Below are positions 32,378 through 43,060 of a stretch of 64,000 nt of DNA, piece after piece. Both the position numbers and the translations under genes were made by a program. Origin of the DNA: Sciurus carolinensis (Eukaryota > Chordata > Mammalia > Rodentia > Sciuridae); the NCBI RefSeq assembly GCF_902686445.1, contig NC_062216.1, forward strand, positions 9,011,084 to 9,075,083, read 5' to 3'. Position 1 is the stretch's first letter, and the number at the start of each line of letters is the position of its first letter. Below the pieces are notes generated by a model. The model was given only the letters and a program-made list of their open reading frames with translations. It ran no database searches and was not told where the DNA came from.

Positions 32378-33913
32378 ATGATCAGTTTGGTTTGGGGCAT
32401 GCCACATGTGTTGCCAGGACTATTTGGCTTCCCTCTTTCCTATGAGCACTTCACCAGCCCAGAGAGAGGAGGCAATTTCCCTCAGGTTCCCAAAGGAAAT
32501 CAGGAGCAAGCAATGACCCCATCCTGCCTCACAGGCAAACACCCAGGAGACACAAAGCACAAAAATACACGCCAGTTGCCTGGGAATAGGACTTCAGGCC
32601 ATGAGGTCTGCTCACCCAAAGTTATAGACAAATGGTCAAGTTCATTCTTCCAAATAAAGAAATGCTTTCTCTCTGCAGGCTCAATCTTTCTGAGGACTTG
32701 GACTGGCCGCACTGCTCTCGGGCTGAATACTGTCAGATTGAATAGTTGGCAAATGTTTACCCAGGGCCTACTATATTGGGTAAGCCTAGAGGTGAAATTA
32801 CTGACTCCCCTTAGCATTCCTCCAACTGAAGCCACAGATGAGGTCACGCAGACCACTGTTCATCCTCCAGAGTGAGTTCATTTGTTTATCTCGGAGTGTC
32901 CACAGACGGTGACTTCATGCAGTAATGACCAGGGACTCTGCTCCATGACCCCAGCTAGATGCACTTGGCTGTCACAGTTAGAAAGCTGCCACGGAGAGTT
33001 CTTCCAGTGCCAATCTTCTTCCTCCCTCTGTTTGCCACTGGATCACCCGAGGAGGCAGATGGTGCACTGCAAACACATCCATAAACCAGGCAAATGTGAG
33101 TCATGTTGATAATGGAAATCCAATATTGGCCACACCATCACCAGGGACTGCCACTGCAGTGGGACAGTGGGGAAGAGAGACTGCACCTCAACCCGGGAAG
33201 AGCAGCCTCCTCCGTGCATCTGCCTGGGGTGTGGCCCTCTCCACCAGCCACCACTGTGAAACTGCTCTGTACCTCAGTTTCCACATGTTTCTCAAGTGAA
33301 GCATGATAAATTTCTCCCAGGCTGGATGTAAACATAAAGAGAAATAAGCTGCATACAGATGTCAGCCTAGCAGCTGCCACCATCCCCATAAACACTGGCA
33401 TCAAGTCCCATTCCACAAAGGAGTGGGCCACCCCAGGGTTATGACATGCCCTAGCATGTGATTTTTCATCCAGAATTTGAACTCCTTTGTCTGTAGCAAT
33501 GCAGACGGACTTCCACGTTGGTGGGAATGCACCTATTTCGCTTACTCCAAAGCCACTTTGGTGACTGAGACTGAAATGCGGAGCCCAGCTACATGACTCC
33601 TCCGTGGGCGTCAGCATCACCCTGGGCTCAGGTGCCCCAACAATCATGGGGCACCTACTGAAGCATCATGCACCATGTTCATGGCAATGGGTAATTTTAA
33701 CTCCAAAGACAAGCTTGTGAACACCCAGCCTCTGTGGCCCTGACCCTGAGGACACCAGGAGCAGGACCCAGCACCAGCTGCATGCACTTTCCAAACCAGG
33801 ACTTGTGTTCTATTTCCGCCTTTGGGATTATCTAAGGGATTGGCAGGTCTAAATCGCTCCAAGCTGCTTGACCACGCATGGTGCCAGGCCTGCTCCAGAA
33901 AACACCCTGCCAA
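32378..33913. other. Repeat-free block rich in open frames, no gene recognised
   Basis: A plus frame of 165 codons (32378-32875) faces a minus frame of 118 codons (32500-32856). Further on, minus frames of 169 codons (33138-33647) and 89 codons (33644-33913) face two plus frames of 67 codons (33096-33306). None resembles a family I know. GC near 50 percent makes stops rarer, so chance is a sufficient explanation. Confidence 0.35.
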
Positions 33914-33942
33914 GCAGGATGCGGTTTATCAAAACAAGGTTT

Positions 33943-33958
33943 AAAAAAAAAAAAAAAA
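33943..33958. repeat. Short poly-A run
   Basis: About sixteen A residues occur without an attached SINE. A frame of Lys residues across it (33868-34245) is an artefact. Confidence 0.8.
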
Positions 33959-34099
33959 CAACTTTTCTTTCCATTTCCACTCTATTTCCTAATCAAGAAA
34001 TGCATAGTCCCTGGAGAAAATCAGCTCTCATTCCTTTCCCCATCTCTGTCTGTCTGTCTCCCCACGTCTCCCTCAGTCTCCTGCTCTCCTTCCCTCTCT

Positions 34100-34530
34100 C
34101 CCCACCCCCTCCTGCTTTTATCATTTTAAGCCGCACGCATGCCATTCTTCAGGGGATTAAAGTCAAATTTAGTCTTCTGCAATTGTTATTCCCTACCCCT
34201 TGGCTTATGAGATGCATTTGCCCTGCATTTGTAATGCATCAGTGACTCCCCCTCTCCTCCACGTGTAAACAATGCAGTATATTAAATAGCCTGTGTCTTG
34301 CCTTCTATTGAAACAGACGATAAATTAGGACTTCCAGTTCTTGGTTTTTACTGATTCCTAAACCTGCCAGTTACATGCCTGTCCGCCCCACTGAACACTC
34401 TCTCTAAAGCCGAGAATGCACAAAGCCCTTGTTCACCGTCCTCCTGTCTCCATCACTGCTGCCGGCTGTCCGTTTCACACCACCAAGCAGATTGTAATTG
34501 GCAGGGTGAGGTGCAGAAATAGGGAATGGT
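34100..34530. other. Repeat-free block resembling conserved non-coding DNA
   Basis: No repeat was recognised. Two ATGCAT words (34212-34217 and 34234-34239) and a TAATTG core (34495-34500) lie within 290 bp of long, mixed-composition unique sequence. A regulatory role is an inference. Confidence 0.22.
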
Positions 34531-34580
34531 TTGAGTATGTGGTTTTACACACACACATCCACACACGCATGCACACAAAT

Positions 34581-34583
<3 letters not shown>

Positions 34584-34661
<78 letters not shown>
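34584..34661. repeat. Compound microsatellite (TC)n(AC)n
   Basis: An 18-unit TC block (34584-34619) passes directly into a 21-unit CA block (to 34661) with no interruption. The plus frames with Ser-Leu and His-Thr runs are read-through. Confidence 0.97.
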
Positions 34662-34663
<2 letters not shown>

Positions 34664-34664
<1 letters not shown>

Positions 34665-35050
34665 TTTCTGGTTTACCACATTCTGCAAATTTAGGGACTT
34701 GTTATGTGAAGCTTCTAATCAGAATCCACAGGGCTGCCCTGATTTTCCAGCCCCTAGGTTGGAAGCAGAGCAAGGAAATACAATTCAGTGGACCAGTGTG
34801 GGCTGATCCAGAGCAGGGCCTGCTGGGTCCTGGGGGGATGCTGCTTTGGGAATGCGCCCTGTTGGGAGCCAGCCCTGGTGCTTTGTGGGGAACCTTCCCC
34901 ATCTAGAATGCCATCCTGGAGCAAGGAGCAGGACTCTGCCAAAAGGAATCTAGCTCACAGAATCTTGGGTAGTTTTTATGGACCTTTTCCTTCAAGAGAA
35001 ATGAAAACTCAGCTTCAAACTCACCACCCAGTAACTTAGATCTCTTTGAG
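34664..35050. other. No gene recognised
   Basis: Five overlapping frames of 62-91 codons on both strands lack similarity; opposite-strand pairs are complements of one another. Confidence 0.5.
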
Positions 35051-35240
35051 CAGGGTTTCTCAGCATTGGCACTGTTGATATTTTAAACCAGATAATTCTT
35101 TGTTGTAGGGGCTTAGCAACAACCTTGTCCTCTACCCACTAGATGCCAGTAGCATCTGCCCTAAGTTGTGACAATCAAAAATGTCTCCAAACATTGACAA
35201 ATGACCCCTGCAGGGCAAAACTGCCCTGACTGAGAACCAC
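35051..35240 (-). mobile_element. MER5A hAT-Charlie element
   Basis: 'ttggcactgttgatattttaaaccagataattctttgttgtaggggct', 'cctctacccactagatgccagtagcatc', 'ttgtgacaatcaaaaatgtctccaaacattg' and 'gggcaaaactgccctgactgagaaccac' cover the whole MER5A consensus in reverse. Imperfect terminal repeats (cagggtttctca ... tgagaaccac) remain. Confidence 0.9.
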
Positions 35241-35324
35241 AATAACAGAATTATATTTAGTCTTCACATCTGCCCAGTTATAGGACTTCAGACCCAAAAA
35301 GGACTAGAGAGTTCCTCTAGTCTT

Positions 35325-35487
35325 ATGGCTCTCAAAGTGTTCTTCCCAAGCCAGCAGCATCAGCATCACCTGGGAACTTCCTAGAAATGCAATTTACCAG
35401 GTCCTGCCCAGATAGACTGAATCAGCACCGTCTGTTTCAATCTGTTTTAATAAGCCTTTTAGGGGATTCTGCTGCAAGCTTAAGTTC
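35325..35487 (+). mobile_element. hAT-Charlie MER-type element
   Basis: 'ggctctcaaagtgttc', 'agcagcatcagcatcacctgggaacttcctagaaatgcaa', 'ctgaatcagcacc' and 'aggggattctgctgcaagcttaagtt' match a common short hAT-Charlie element. I do not give a subfamily name with confidence. Confidence 0.75.
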
Positions 35488-35970
35488 CATATCCACCATG
35501 TTATTCCAACTCTCTTCTTCTTACAAATAGAAAAACTAAGACCCAGGGAGTAAAGAGACTGCCCAAAAGTCAACAGCTGCTTTGAGACTCAGACTTTTTA
35601 CCTTAGAGACCAATGTACTTACCACTAAACCACCCCCATGTCCACCCCCTGGGGAAATTTCCCCACCTCCATCTTCAGATCATCGCTGCTTTCCCCTCCA
35701 CCCTAGTCATCCCTCTTGCTACTTCTATGAATTGCATAGTTTCATGCCTGTGTTCCCATTCTTATTTCCCTTTCCAGATACTGTCTGCTCATGAGGCTGA
35801 GGCTGAATTCCACGATCTCTGTGCCTGCTCCCTTCCACCTACCGGTGGGGTGTGCAGCAGTGCAGTGGTGTGAGTGTGGGTCTTTGTGGGTGGTGTCTGT
35901 GTTTGTGTCTATATGTGTGTGTCTCTATGACTGTGGCTATGTGCGAGCGTCTTCGAATGTGTGTGCGTGT
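35488..35970. other. No gene recognised; degenerate TG-rich tract
   Basis: Positions 35860-35972 are rich in GTGTGTGTCT-like words but not a clean repeat. Four overlapping plus frames of 64-86 codons here owe their Val/Cys/Ser content to that tract. Confidence 0.5.
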
Positions 35971-36169
35971 ACACGTCTGCTCAGGCTGCCATAACAAAAC
36001 GCCACAGACTGGACTGCTTAAACACCAGAAATGTATTGTCTCATAGTTCTACTGGCCAGAAGTGTGAAATCAAAATGTAGGCAGGTTTGGCCTCCTCTGA
36101 GGCCCCTCTTGCCTTTCAGATGGCTGTCCTTGATTTCTCTTCACATGATTATTCCTTTGGGCAGGCATG

Positions 36170-36482
36170 TGTTAGGGTAGCTGGTGCAAATATCCATGAG
36201 AGATACATCTCTGAGTTCAAGCAAAGGTTTATTGACAAAGAAAGTCTGCCAGGCTGCCCTTAGCAAGGCGCAGTAACCTGCTGGAAAAAATTTTTAACTA
36301 TATAGTCATGTACAATGGAGTCGTTAAAAAATAACCTGTCTGGCCCTGTGATTGTTATTTGGCACCTTTGTTGTAGTTTCAGTAGTTAGGGACTCCTTGG
36401 GGTGGGTCTAAGGGGAAGGTCATGCCTGGGTGGGCAGGTGTTGATTTTCAAAATGGAGTTACTTTGGCCTAAGGACCTAGTA
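36170..36482 (-). mobile_element. Endogenous retrovirus solo LTR inside the MaLR
   Basis: A perfect 5-bp target duplication GCATG at 36165-36169 and 36483-36487 bounds 313 bp. Read on the minus strand it ends CTAACA, has a polyadenylation signal (AATAAA, complement of 36228-36233) and a TATA-like CTATATAG (36298-36305) about 70 bp upstream, which is the U3-R order of an LTR. Its minus-strand start is TA rather than TG, probably a mutation. The family is not identified and no coding part is present. Confidence 0.65.
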
Positions 36483-36588
36483 GCATGCTCATGGTGTCTC
36501 TTCCCCTTCTTATAAGGAAACCAATAGGGAACCATCAGCAACATGAGGTCATGAGAATTAAGGGAATAATTCTATAAACTAGACCCAC

Positions 36589-37224
36589 TGTGCTGACCCC
36601 CACGTGCTTTCTTTTCTAAAAAGAAATTTACCTGCACCCCTGCCTGGCTGATGTCACAGTTTTCAGCAAACAACCTGTTATCTGCAGGAGAAATGCAGGC
36701 CTGAAATGCAGATAAGAAGAACACAAGCTACCTTGAGGCAGGGAGACTTCTGTGACCCTTACACAGACTAGATCCCGGCACTCAGGGAGATAAGGATAAC
36801 TCCCCCCACCATAAAATCTGTAAGAATAGGTTCCAATAAGAACAAGGCAGCATGGGCCAAAATGACTGAGAAATGCCATGAGCAGAGGGCACTTGGAATC
36901 CTGATATCATCCTGCTGTCACTCAAAAGTCAAAAGGTGGACGTAGGCCAGACTCTGGAAACTTTCCTGGAACCCCAATAAAGCTGGAGGATAGGAGAGGC
37001 ACACTGTCCTTCTCCTCTCCGAAAGGGCCCAGTCTCTCCCTTGAGAGAGCCCCTTTCCCTTTCCTAGCCCTTCACTAAACTCAGGCCTATTACTATGAGC
37101 AATGTGCCTGAAATCTTTCTGACTTGATTCCAAGAATGAGGGTGAAGGGGGCCTCCACACTGCCTTCTGCCTTGTACAGAAGGCCCCTGCCCTGTGACAG
37201 ACCCAAGCCACACTAGATCAGGGT
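36589..37224 (+). mobile_element. Probable endogenous retrovirus solo LTR inside the MaLR
   Basis: The insert starts TG (tgtgctgacccccacg). It has 'ctgttatctgcaggagaaatgcagg', a TATA-like 'ccataaaatc' (36810), a polyadenylation signal AATAAA (36976-36981), then a pyrimidine-rich U5-like stretch with 'cccttcactaaactcaggcc'. CCCAC flanks it at 36584-36588 and 37225-37229, but with that border the end is not CA. An alternative end at 37212 (CA) leaves no duplication. Orientation opposes its neighbour. Confidence 0.6.
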
Positions 37225-37335
37225 CCCACTAATGGCCTCATTTTAACTTATCACCTCTTTGCAGTCCCTATCTCCAAACACAGCCGCATGCTGAGCTGTG
37301 GGGTTTGGAAAGTCAGCATATGAACTGAGGTGGCA

Positions 37336-39080
37336 CAGCTTAGGCCTCACAGCACATACAAAGGGGACAGGAAAGATGAAAGGCAGAGGTTATTCACCAC
37401 TGAGGCCACACCCGTCCCCTCTCAGGCCCACATCTCTGAATGCAGGATCCATAGCCTGTGACAGCCACTGGCAGCCTGTCCTTTAGTTTGAGGGACAGCG
37501 GCAGACATGGCTCTTTGTGAGGCAGATTTCAGACAGGCAGAGACTGACATGTCTCTTCTTTCAGAAAGACTGACTATAAAAATTCATGTCTTGGGACTTT
37601 CCAGAAAACATGCATGTTAAACCAGGGTCATTTGATTGACTATTTTTGACTAAAATTCAATAGTTCCACAGTTGTTAGAACTAAAAACAGTAATTTTCAC
37701 GTCAGGTGGACAGAGCCTCTGATCCCTAGTCTTGTATGAACATTAATAGTTTAAAAATAAATAGTAAAATAAATAGAATTTCTAGTTCAGAAGTTCAGAA
37801 CTTCTGACTGATTTAGATCCTGGCCTTTGTTAAGTTTGGATATACTTGGTTCATGCAGGAGACAGAATGAACCAAGCTGCAAATTCACAACAGAGCTCAG
37901 GAAAGGACCCAGGAGTCCTGACTTCGACCCACACGATTATGTCAGCCAGGTTTTATCCAGTTCAAATGGCAAAACAGGGCCTTCCCTGACAAACACCATG
38001 GGCAGAGGAGGCTACTTCTTGGCCTTGGGTTCAGTGATGAGGAAAAACAATGCAAAGCCAAGGGATCTTGGGCCACCCTTCCCCACCAGCTTGAGTTTCT
38101 GTGAGCTTCTAGAAATGGGAGGATATCATTCCCAGGTGAGGTTTACTCAACAGATCTGCAGGGAGGGAATGGTGCAGTCCCAGATAAAATAGATCAAACC
38201 TAGAAGCCTAAAGAGTAGTTTGTCTAGATGAAACTGCCTTTTTATATAGTCAAAATGGGAGGAATGTTGGTGAGTTCACAGGGTTCAACTCAAATTCATG
38301 ATGTCCATCTTGTGAACACCCCTTCATCTCTGGGACTCAAGGCACTGCTGGAGAGAGAAGGCAGAGCTTCCAAGAGCTTGCTGTGTAAATCAAGACTTGG
38401 AAGACCAGAAGGGTGTTCTTGTCTTATTCCTGGGTCAGAGTGCATATGTGCATTTCTCCTCTGGTTGCTTGTCTTCACGGGGAAGATTCCTTGACGTCAG
38501 AGATTATTTATTTAAAAAAAAAAAACAAAAACAGAAAACTGTGTCTCTGTTGATGATCAGCACTTACTAAATATGTTCATTTACTTTCAAATCATTTCCA
38601 TTTCTAGCAAGTGAAAAGCAGTCGTAAGAAAAACAACTTCCTGAGGTTCACCCAGCAAAAGACTGCCAACCCTTCCTTCCTGCAAAAGGAGTGAGCCTCT
38701 TGCAGGACTCAGTGAAATCCATGTCATAAATCTGGGACAGAACAAGTCAGGGTGTGTCTGTGAGCTGGTGGCAGCCACAAGCTGTTTGCTTGGTTCAAGA
38801 CAAGTAACAGAAATCGAAAGTAATCACTTAAAAACACTTACAGTAATCTGACATAGCAGTTTCATTTCTGTTGACTCTAACAATAAAACATTGGGGTTTG
38901 AGTTTGGTAAGTCTGCTGTTTTTAATTTCACTCTTCTAATTACTCAATGTTATTATATTTTACAAAATTATCAAACTATAATGGACTGGAAATATTTTTT
39001 AAAGTCCTTCACCAGACATTTGAGAAGTACTACAGGAAGGGTGAACATCAGCTTGATATAAAGAGCAACAACTAATATCA
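37336..39080. other. No gene or repeat recognised
   Basis: A 121-codon plus frame (37827-38192) and 88-codon frame (38228-38494) show no similarity. A short A run (38513-38524) and two AAATA-rich words are present. Confidence 0.5.
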
Positions 39081-39084
39081 TCAT

Positions 39085-39310
39085 TGGTGTTTTATTATAT
39101 ACCAGGCCCTCTTATAAAGACTGCAACATAAACTCAGTTACTTCTCACAGCAATCTATTAGGTAAGAACTATCACTGTTCCAGCTTCACAGATGAGGAAA
39201 CTGAGGCACAAAGAAGATAAGGTACTTTCCCCATATTGCATGACTTGTCAGTCATGGGGCTGAGACAGGAATCCAGGCAGTGTGGCTCTTGAGTCCATGC
39301 TAGCAACCTC
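39085..39310 (-). mobile_element. MIR SINE, long copy
   Basis: 'attatataccaggccctcttataaag', 'ctcagttacttctcacagcaatctattaggtaagaactatcac', 'cttcacagatgaggaaactgaggcacaaagaag' and 'gggctgagacaggaatccaggcagtgtggctc' form a nearly full MIR in reverse. It is one of the best preserved ancient repeats here. Confidence 0.88.
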
Positions 39311-39339
39311 TGCCTTGACACTCTTCAATACAATGCAAA

Positions 39340-39535
39340 CCAATTATTTTTTTGTGGAGGGGGAGGAGATGTTGGGACTTGAATTCAGAAGCCCACTCCA
39401 CTGAGCTACATCCCCAGCACTCTTTTTTTTTTTCAGACAGGATCTCACCATGTTGCCCAGTCTGGCCTCAAAATTGCAATCCTCCTGCTTCAGTCTCCAG
39501 GGTTACAGACATGCACTGCCATGCCCAGCTCCAAC
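39340..39535 (-). mobile_element. B1-dID dimeric SINE
   Basis: On the plus strand the reversed ID half ('gggacttgaattcagaagccc', 'actgagctacatccccag') is followed by a T run and the reversed B1 half ('acaggatctcaccatgttgcccagtctggcctc', 'gttacagacatgcactgccatgccc'). Confidence 0.9.
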
Positions 39536-40574
39536 TTGATTCTTATATAAGTGGCAAAATATTTTCAAAATCAAAAAATGATTAACATCAAAACCATGAA
39601 AGGAAGATTCTGTGGGAGGAAGGAAGGCAGACCACGTACAAGGTGGTGCCCAGGTCAGGCTTGCAGGGTCTAAGAGCGTTCTATGCTATAATCTGCTGAG
39701 CAGTATATATGGGTGTTCACTCTATTGCTGTTCAACTGCACACACATATTTCACACTCTATTTTACATGTAGAATACATTTTACAGTTTTTTTAAAAGTT
39801 TTTGTTGTCATTATTGTTGGGTTTTTTGTTTGTTTGAAGGAGTTCAGGAGCTGTCAAACAATGGTACTCATGGTCCCTAGTGAAGGTGAGCGCCCCCTAA
39901 TGGAGAAAACTAGTACAGTCATTCTCCTCCATCAGGCCTGGGGAGATGCAAAGACCTCAAAGTTTTCTTCTAATGTCCGGAGTCTATCTTCCTCAAAACA
40001 CATTCTGGAATTCGCAGTAAGAGGAAACCCACATAACTTTATAGAACCAACACTTCTATAAAGCAATGCAGAATTAACATTTAAGGCTAACAGAAATGCC
40101 ACATTGAGAAAATATACAAGAGCACCATTTTCAGTGATAAAAGACATTAAGAATCTTTTTGATTTATTCTGAGAACTTTAACTGTGTGTGATTTATACAG
40201 TAATCCCAGTATTAGTAACATGAGGGGGGGCACTCTGGGAAACAAGTGAAGCTATTTGCTTCAGAAAAGACTACTGAAATATGTTTGCCCTGTATGAGAA
40301 TTCTTCTTGATATGTGGTGAGGGGCCTTGCTACAGAGAACCTGGGCTTGGAAGGTTTGAACCATTTTTGAGGTCTCAACAGCAAGTATTTGAGATGGAGA
40401 CCTGAATCTCTAATCACCAGGAAAGCTGCAGATTCCCAAGCCCCACACCAAACCAACCAAGTAAGGATCTTTTGAGAGTGGAACCCAGAAATCTGTGTTT
40501 CTAGAAATCACATCCCCATCCCATGATTGCATTTGAGGCATTCTGGGGCCATGTCAAATCAACTAGGCAAGTTA
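39536..40574. other. No gene recognised
   Basis: A 149-codon plus frame (39612-40061) includes a hydrophobic run (FTVFLKVFVVIIVGFFVCL) from a T-rich stretch, but no family is recognised and no splice context is clear. I treat it as a chance frame. Confidence 0.5.
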
Positions 40575-40795
40575 AAGGCAAAGATTTTTTAATTATGCAA
40601 ACCTGGACTGAATCTTATCTCTGTATCTGCCAGTTGTATGACCTTGAGCAAGTTATTTAACTTCACTGAGCCCAATAGTCCCTGTAAAACAAGTCAAAGA
40701 TATTACTGCTCAGAGTTATTGGGAAGATTTAATTAAAGATTATATATACAATAACTGGCTCTGATAAGCACTCAAAAATTTAGTTACATTTATTT
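40575..40795 (+). mobile_element. MIR SINE
   Basis: 'acctggactgaatcttatctctgtatctgccagttgtatgaccttgagcaagttatttaac', 'gttattgggaagatttaattaaag' and 'aactggctctgataagcactc' follow MIR order through to its 3' end. Confidence 0.85.
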
Positions 40796-40865
40796 ACTAT
40801 CATTTGTGAGTATCCACAATATGCAAAGCAAAGCAATGTGGGGAAGGTAGAGGACAAACACAAAA

Positions 40866-41030
40866 ATGGTGCCAGACATGGTGATGCACTCCTGCAATCC
40901 TAGGGGCTGAGGCAGGAGGATCACAAGTTCAAGGGCAACCTCTGCAACTGAGCAAGGCCCTGTCTCAAAATGAACAGGACTAGGGATATAGCTCAGTGGT
41001 AGAGTGCTCATGGGTTCAATCCCTAGTACC

Positions 41031-41062
<32 letters not shown>
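40866..41062 (+). mobile_element. B1-dID SINE whose tail became a CA microsatellite
   Basis: The B1 half ('gtgccagacatggtgatgcac', 'ggggctgaggcaggaggatcac') and ID-like half ('ctagggatatagctcagtggtagagtgc', 'gttcaatccctagtacc') are present. The A tail has been replaced by about 14 CA units at 41034-41062. Confidence 0.9.
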
Positions 41063-41066
<4 letters not shown>

Positions 41067-42114
41067 AATGAACATGCCTTTGAGAAGCATGTATCTAGTG
41101 GGGCTACTTTTAAAACTTTCCTATAAACCTACCAGGTAGATTAATTCCCATCTTTTTCCAGGGTTATCAAAGTTTTGCCAGCACACTGAAACCCTTAATA
41201 TCCAGGAGATTCCTTTACATGTTGAAGGTGAGGGGTTTACTGGGAATGTGTTTAAGCCAAAAAGTAACCTGCTTTGAACCCATTTAGGCGCTAATGTGAC
41301 TATCAATTGACCAAAAGCTGAACAACCTGTGCCCTGTTCCTCCCACTGAGCCCTTTGGGCAATGGGGAAGCACTCCTTAGGGACTGTGTGACAGTGCTGT
41401 GATCACTATTCATGGGCCTCCTCCAAATTCCCCTTCTTGGGATGTGGCCCCAGAATCCTCTTGACTTCTGTCTACCCAGAGAAAGAGGCACTAGGAGGCA
41501 AGCTTCCCAGCCTCCACTCTGAAGGGGAAACAGACTCCCATTGAGAACACCTTGTTCCTCCAGTTCTGAGGGGTAAGGTTTTGGTTAGTCTGAATTCCCT
41601 GTGCCAAGGGAGGAATATCAGTAACTTATTTATTTTAAAATAATCATGAATCCAGAAATCATGCCTGCAGTTTCTAAGACTGCATAATGTTTCAAAGAAA
41701 TGACTCAAACAAAACAGACCCAGGAAAGCTAAAAAGTTGTACCCCACCCTCATCTGAACTCCTTCCACACCTGTGTCCACTCCAGAGCTAAGCAGCAACA
41801 CCCAGGGGTTGACAGAAAGCAGACCAGAGCTGATTCTGCCTCTGTTCTGAACCTGCTTGGGGTTGATGTGCATGCGTTTCCATTCAAAAGACCTCGTAGT
41901 AAAATTACAGACTACGTGGAGGCATAACAGTGAATGAGAGCTGGTGAATACACTGAAGTAAGAACTTTATCATGAATTTTGTTAATTATGTCAGAAGAAA
42001 CTTAAATCAAGATTTTCCAAGGAGGAACAATAGTTGAACATTCCATCTTCAGATAAGTGGCAACTGATTATGAGGAAAGAGTTACGGTTGCTAGTTATCA
42101 TGCTTAACTTGGTA
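41063..42114. other. No gene recognised
   Basis: A 133-codon minus frame (41472-41873) and two frames of about 60 codons (41121-41491) lack similarity. No repeat was recognised. Confidence 0.5.
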
Positions 42115-42285
42115 CAGTGAATCTCAATGAATTCTCTGGGTAGTTCTTTAAAATCTTGATGCCAGACTCTGCCCCCAGACAAATCAGACGAGAATTCCTG
42201 GATGTAGGGCCCAAGCATCAGTATTCTTTTTTTTTAAGATCCCCAAGTAGTTCTAATGGGCAGCTTGGGTTGTATGCCGCTGCCT
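42115..42285 (+). mobile_element. hAT-Charlie MER-type element
   Basis: 'cagtgaatctcaatgaattctctgggtagttctttaaaatcttgatgccagactctgccccc', 'gggcccaagcatcagtattc' and 'agatccccaagtagttctaatgggcagc' match a short hAT element related to, but different from, the copies at 35325 and 43061. Confidence 0.65.
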
Positions 42286-42292
42286 TAGTTAA

Positions 42293-42600
42293 CAGAGCTT
42301 AGTTACCTGAAGAGGTAAATGCTGCTTTTAAAGCAATTTGGCTTTTTCCCTTGAGCACCCAAGAATCATGTTGATTAATTAACATTTTCCAAACAACAGC
42401 AATGAATTAACTGCTGCTAATGTTCAAGCCATGGAATTAGACACGACTCCTGGACATCAGATTCATCTCCCCAGACAGAAGCTTGAACATGGATTTCTGA
42501 GAATGAGAGCTCAGCAAACAACAATCAGAGATAGGGTGACCTCAACTGAGCAAGCAATGTTATAGGGAGCAGGAAGACAAAGCTACAAGCTCATTTCCAC
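42293..42600. other. Repeat-free block resembling conserved non-coding DNA
   Basis: The block contains 'ttgattaattaac' (42371-42383) and 'gaattaactgctgctaatg' (42404-42422), dense in TAAT cores, between two recognised repeats. Regulatory function is inferred from appearance only. Confidence 0.2.
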
Positions 42601-43055
42601 ATTCATTAAAATATTTATTGTGTGCCAGGAAGTGTGCAAAGGCCAGGAGATTCTGAGATGAAGGGAAAATGGTCAGTGCTCCCACAGGAACTGACAGGCT
42701 AATGGAGGAGGAAAGGTAAACAAAACTTTCCAGACAAGCGACATGTGATCAAAGTTCAGAGCAGATACTTGGGGAGCCCAAGGAGGAAGCACAGAGGCCT
42801 TGGAGATGGGAGGATTCCTGGAAAAGGGGCCCTACAAGTTGAGTCTAGAGGAGTGAGTGGAAGTTTGTTAGGTCAATAGGGACTGAAGGCTATGTGGAGG
42901 TGAGGAAGAGTAGGCCCAGTTCTGGGAACAGAACAAGTGACAGGTAACACTGGAAATGACTGCCATCTCATTAACCTTGGAGGTGATGGTGGTTATTGAT
43001 GGATTTCAAATAGGGCATCATCAGAGTCACATTTAGAATGATTACCCTAGCAATG
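42601..43055 (-). mobile_element. L2 3' region, long copy
   Basis: Reversed L2 order is clear: 'ttcattaaaatatttattgtgtgccaggaagtgtgc', 'cccacaggaactgacaggctaatggagg', 'ggaggattcctggaaaaggggcc' and 'tggatttcaaatagggcatcatcagagtcac'. It is about 450 bp and non-coding. Confidence 0.78.
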
Positions 43056-43060
43056 TAGAG

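Larger units (their letters stand above)
35971..37335 (-). mobile_element. MaLR LTR broken into three pieces by two younger LTRs
   Basis: Reversed MaLR sequence occurs at 35971-36169 ('gtctgctcaggctgccataacaaaac', 'tctcatagttctactggccagaagtg'). It continues at 36483-36588 ('ctcatggtgtctcttccccttcttataagg', 'catgaggtcatgagaattaaggg') and again at 37225-37335 ('taatggcctcattttaacttatcacctc', 'gtccctatctccaaacacagccgcatgctgag'). The three pieces are collinear with one old LTR. The gaps are filled by the two elements listed next. Confidence 0.75.

Noticed and set aside
32378..32875. 165-codon frame as a gene
   Set aside because: No family recognised, an opposing 118-codon frame on the other strand, and no promoter or splice evidence. 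Kept as a finding only.
33138..33647. 169-codon minus frame as a gene
   Set aside because: Same reasons; the start is not supported and composition explains the lack of stops.
34416..34806. Plus-strand frames with Ser-Leu and His-Thr runs
   Set aside because: Read-through of the TC/CA microsatellite, not a repeat protein.
39612..40061. 149-codon frame with a possible membrane segment
   Set aside because: The hydrophobic run comes from a T-rich stretch; no signal of coding selection can be seen from one sequence.
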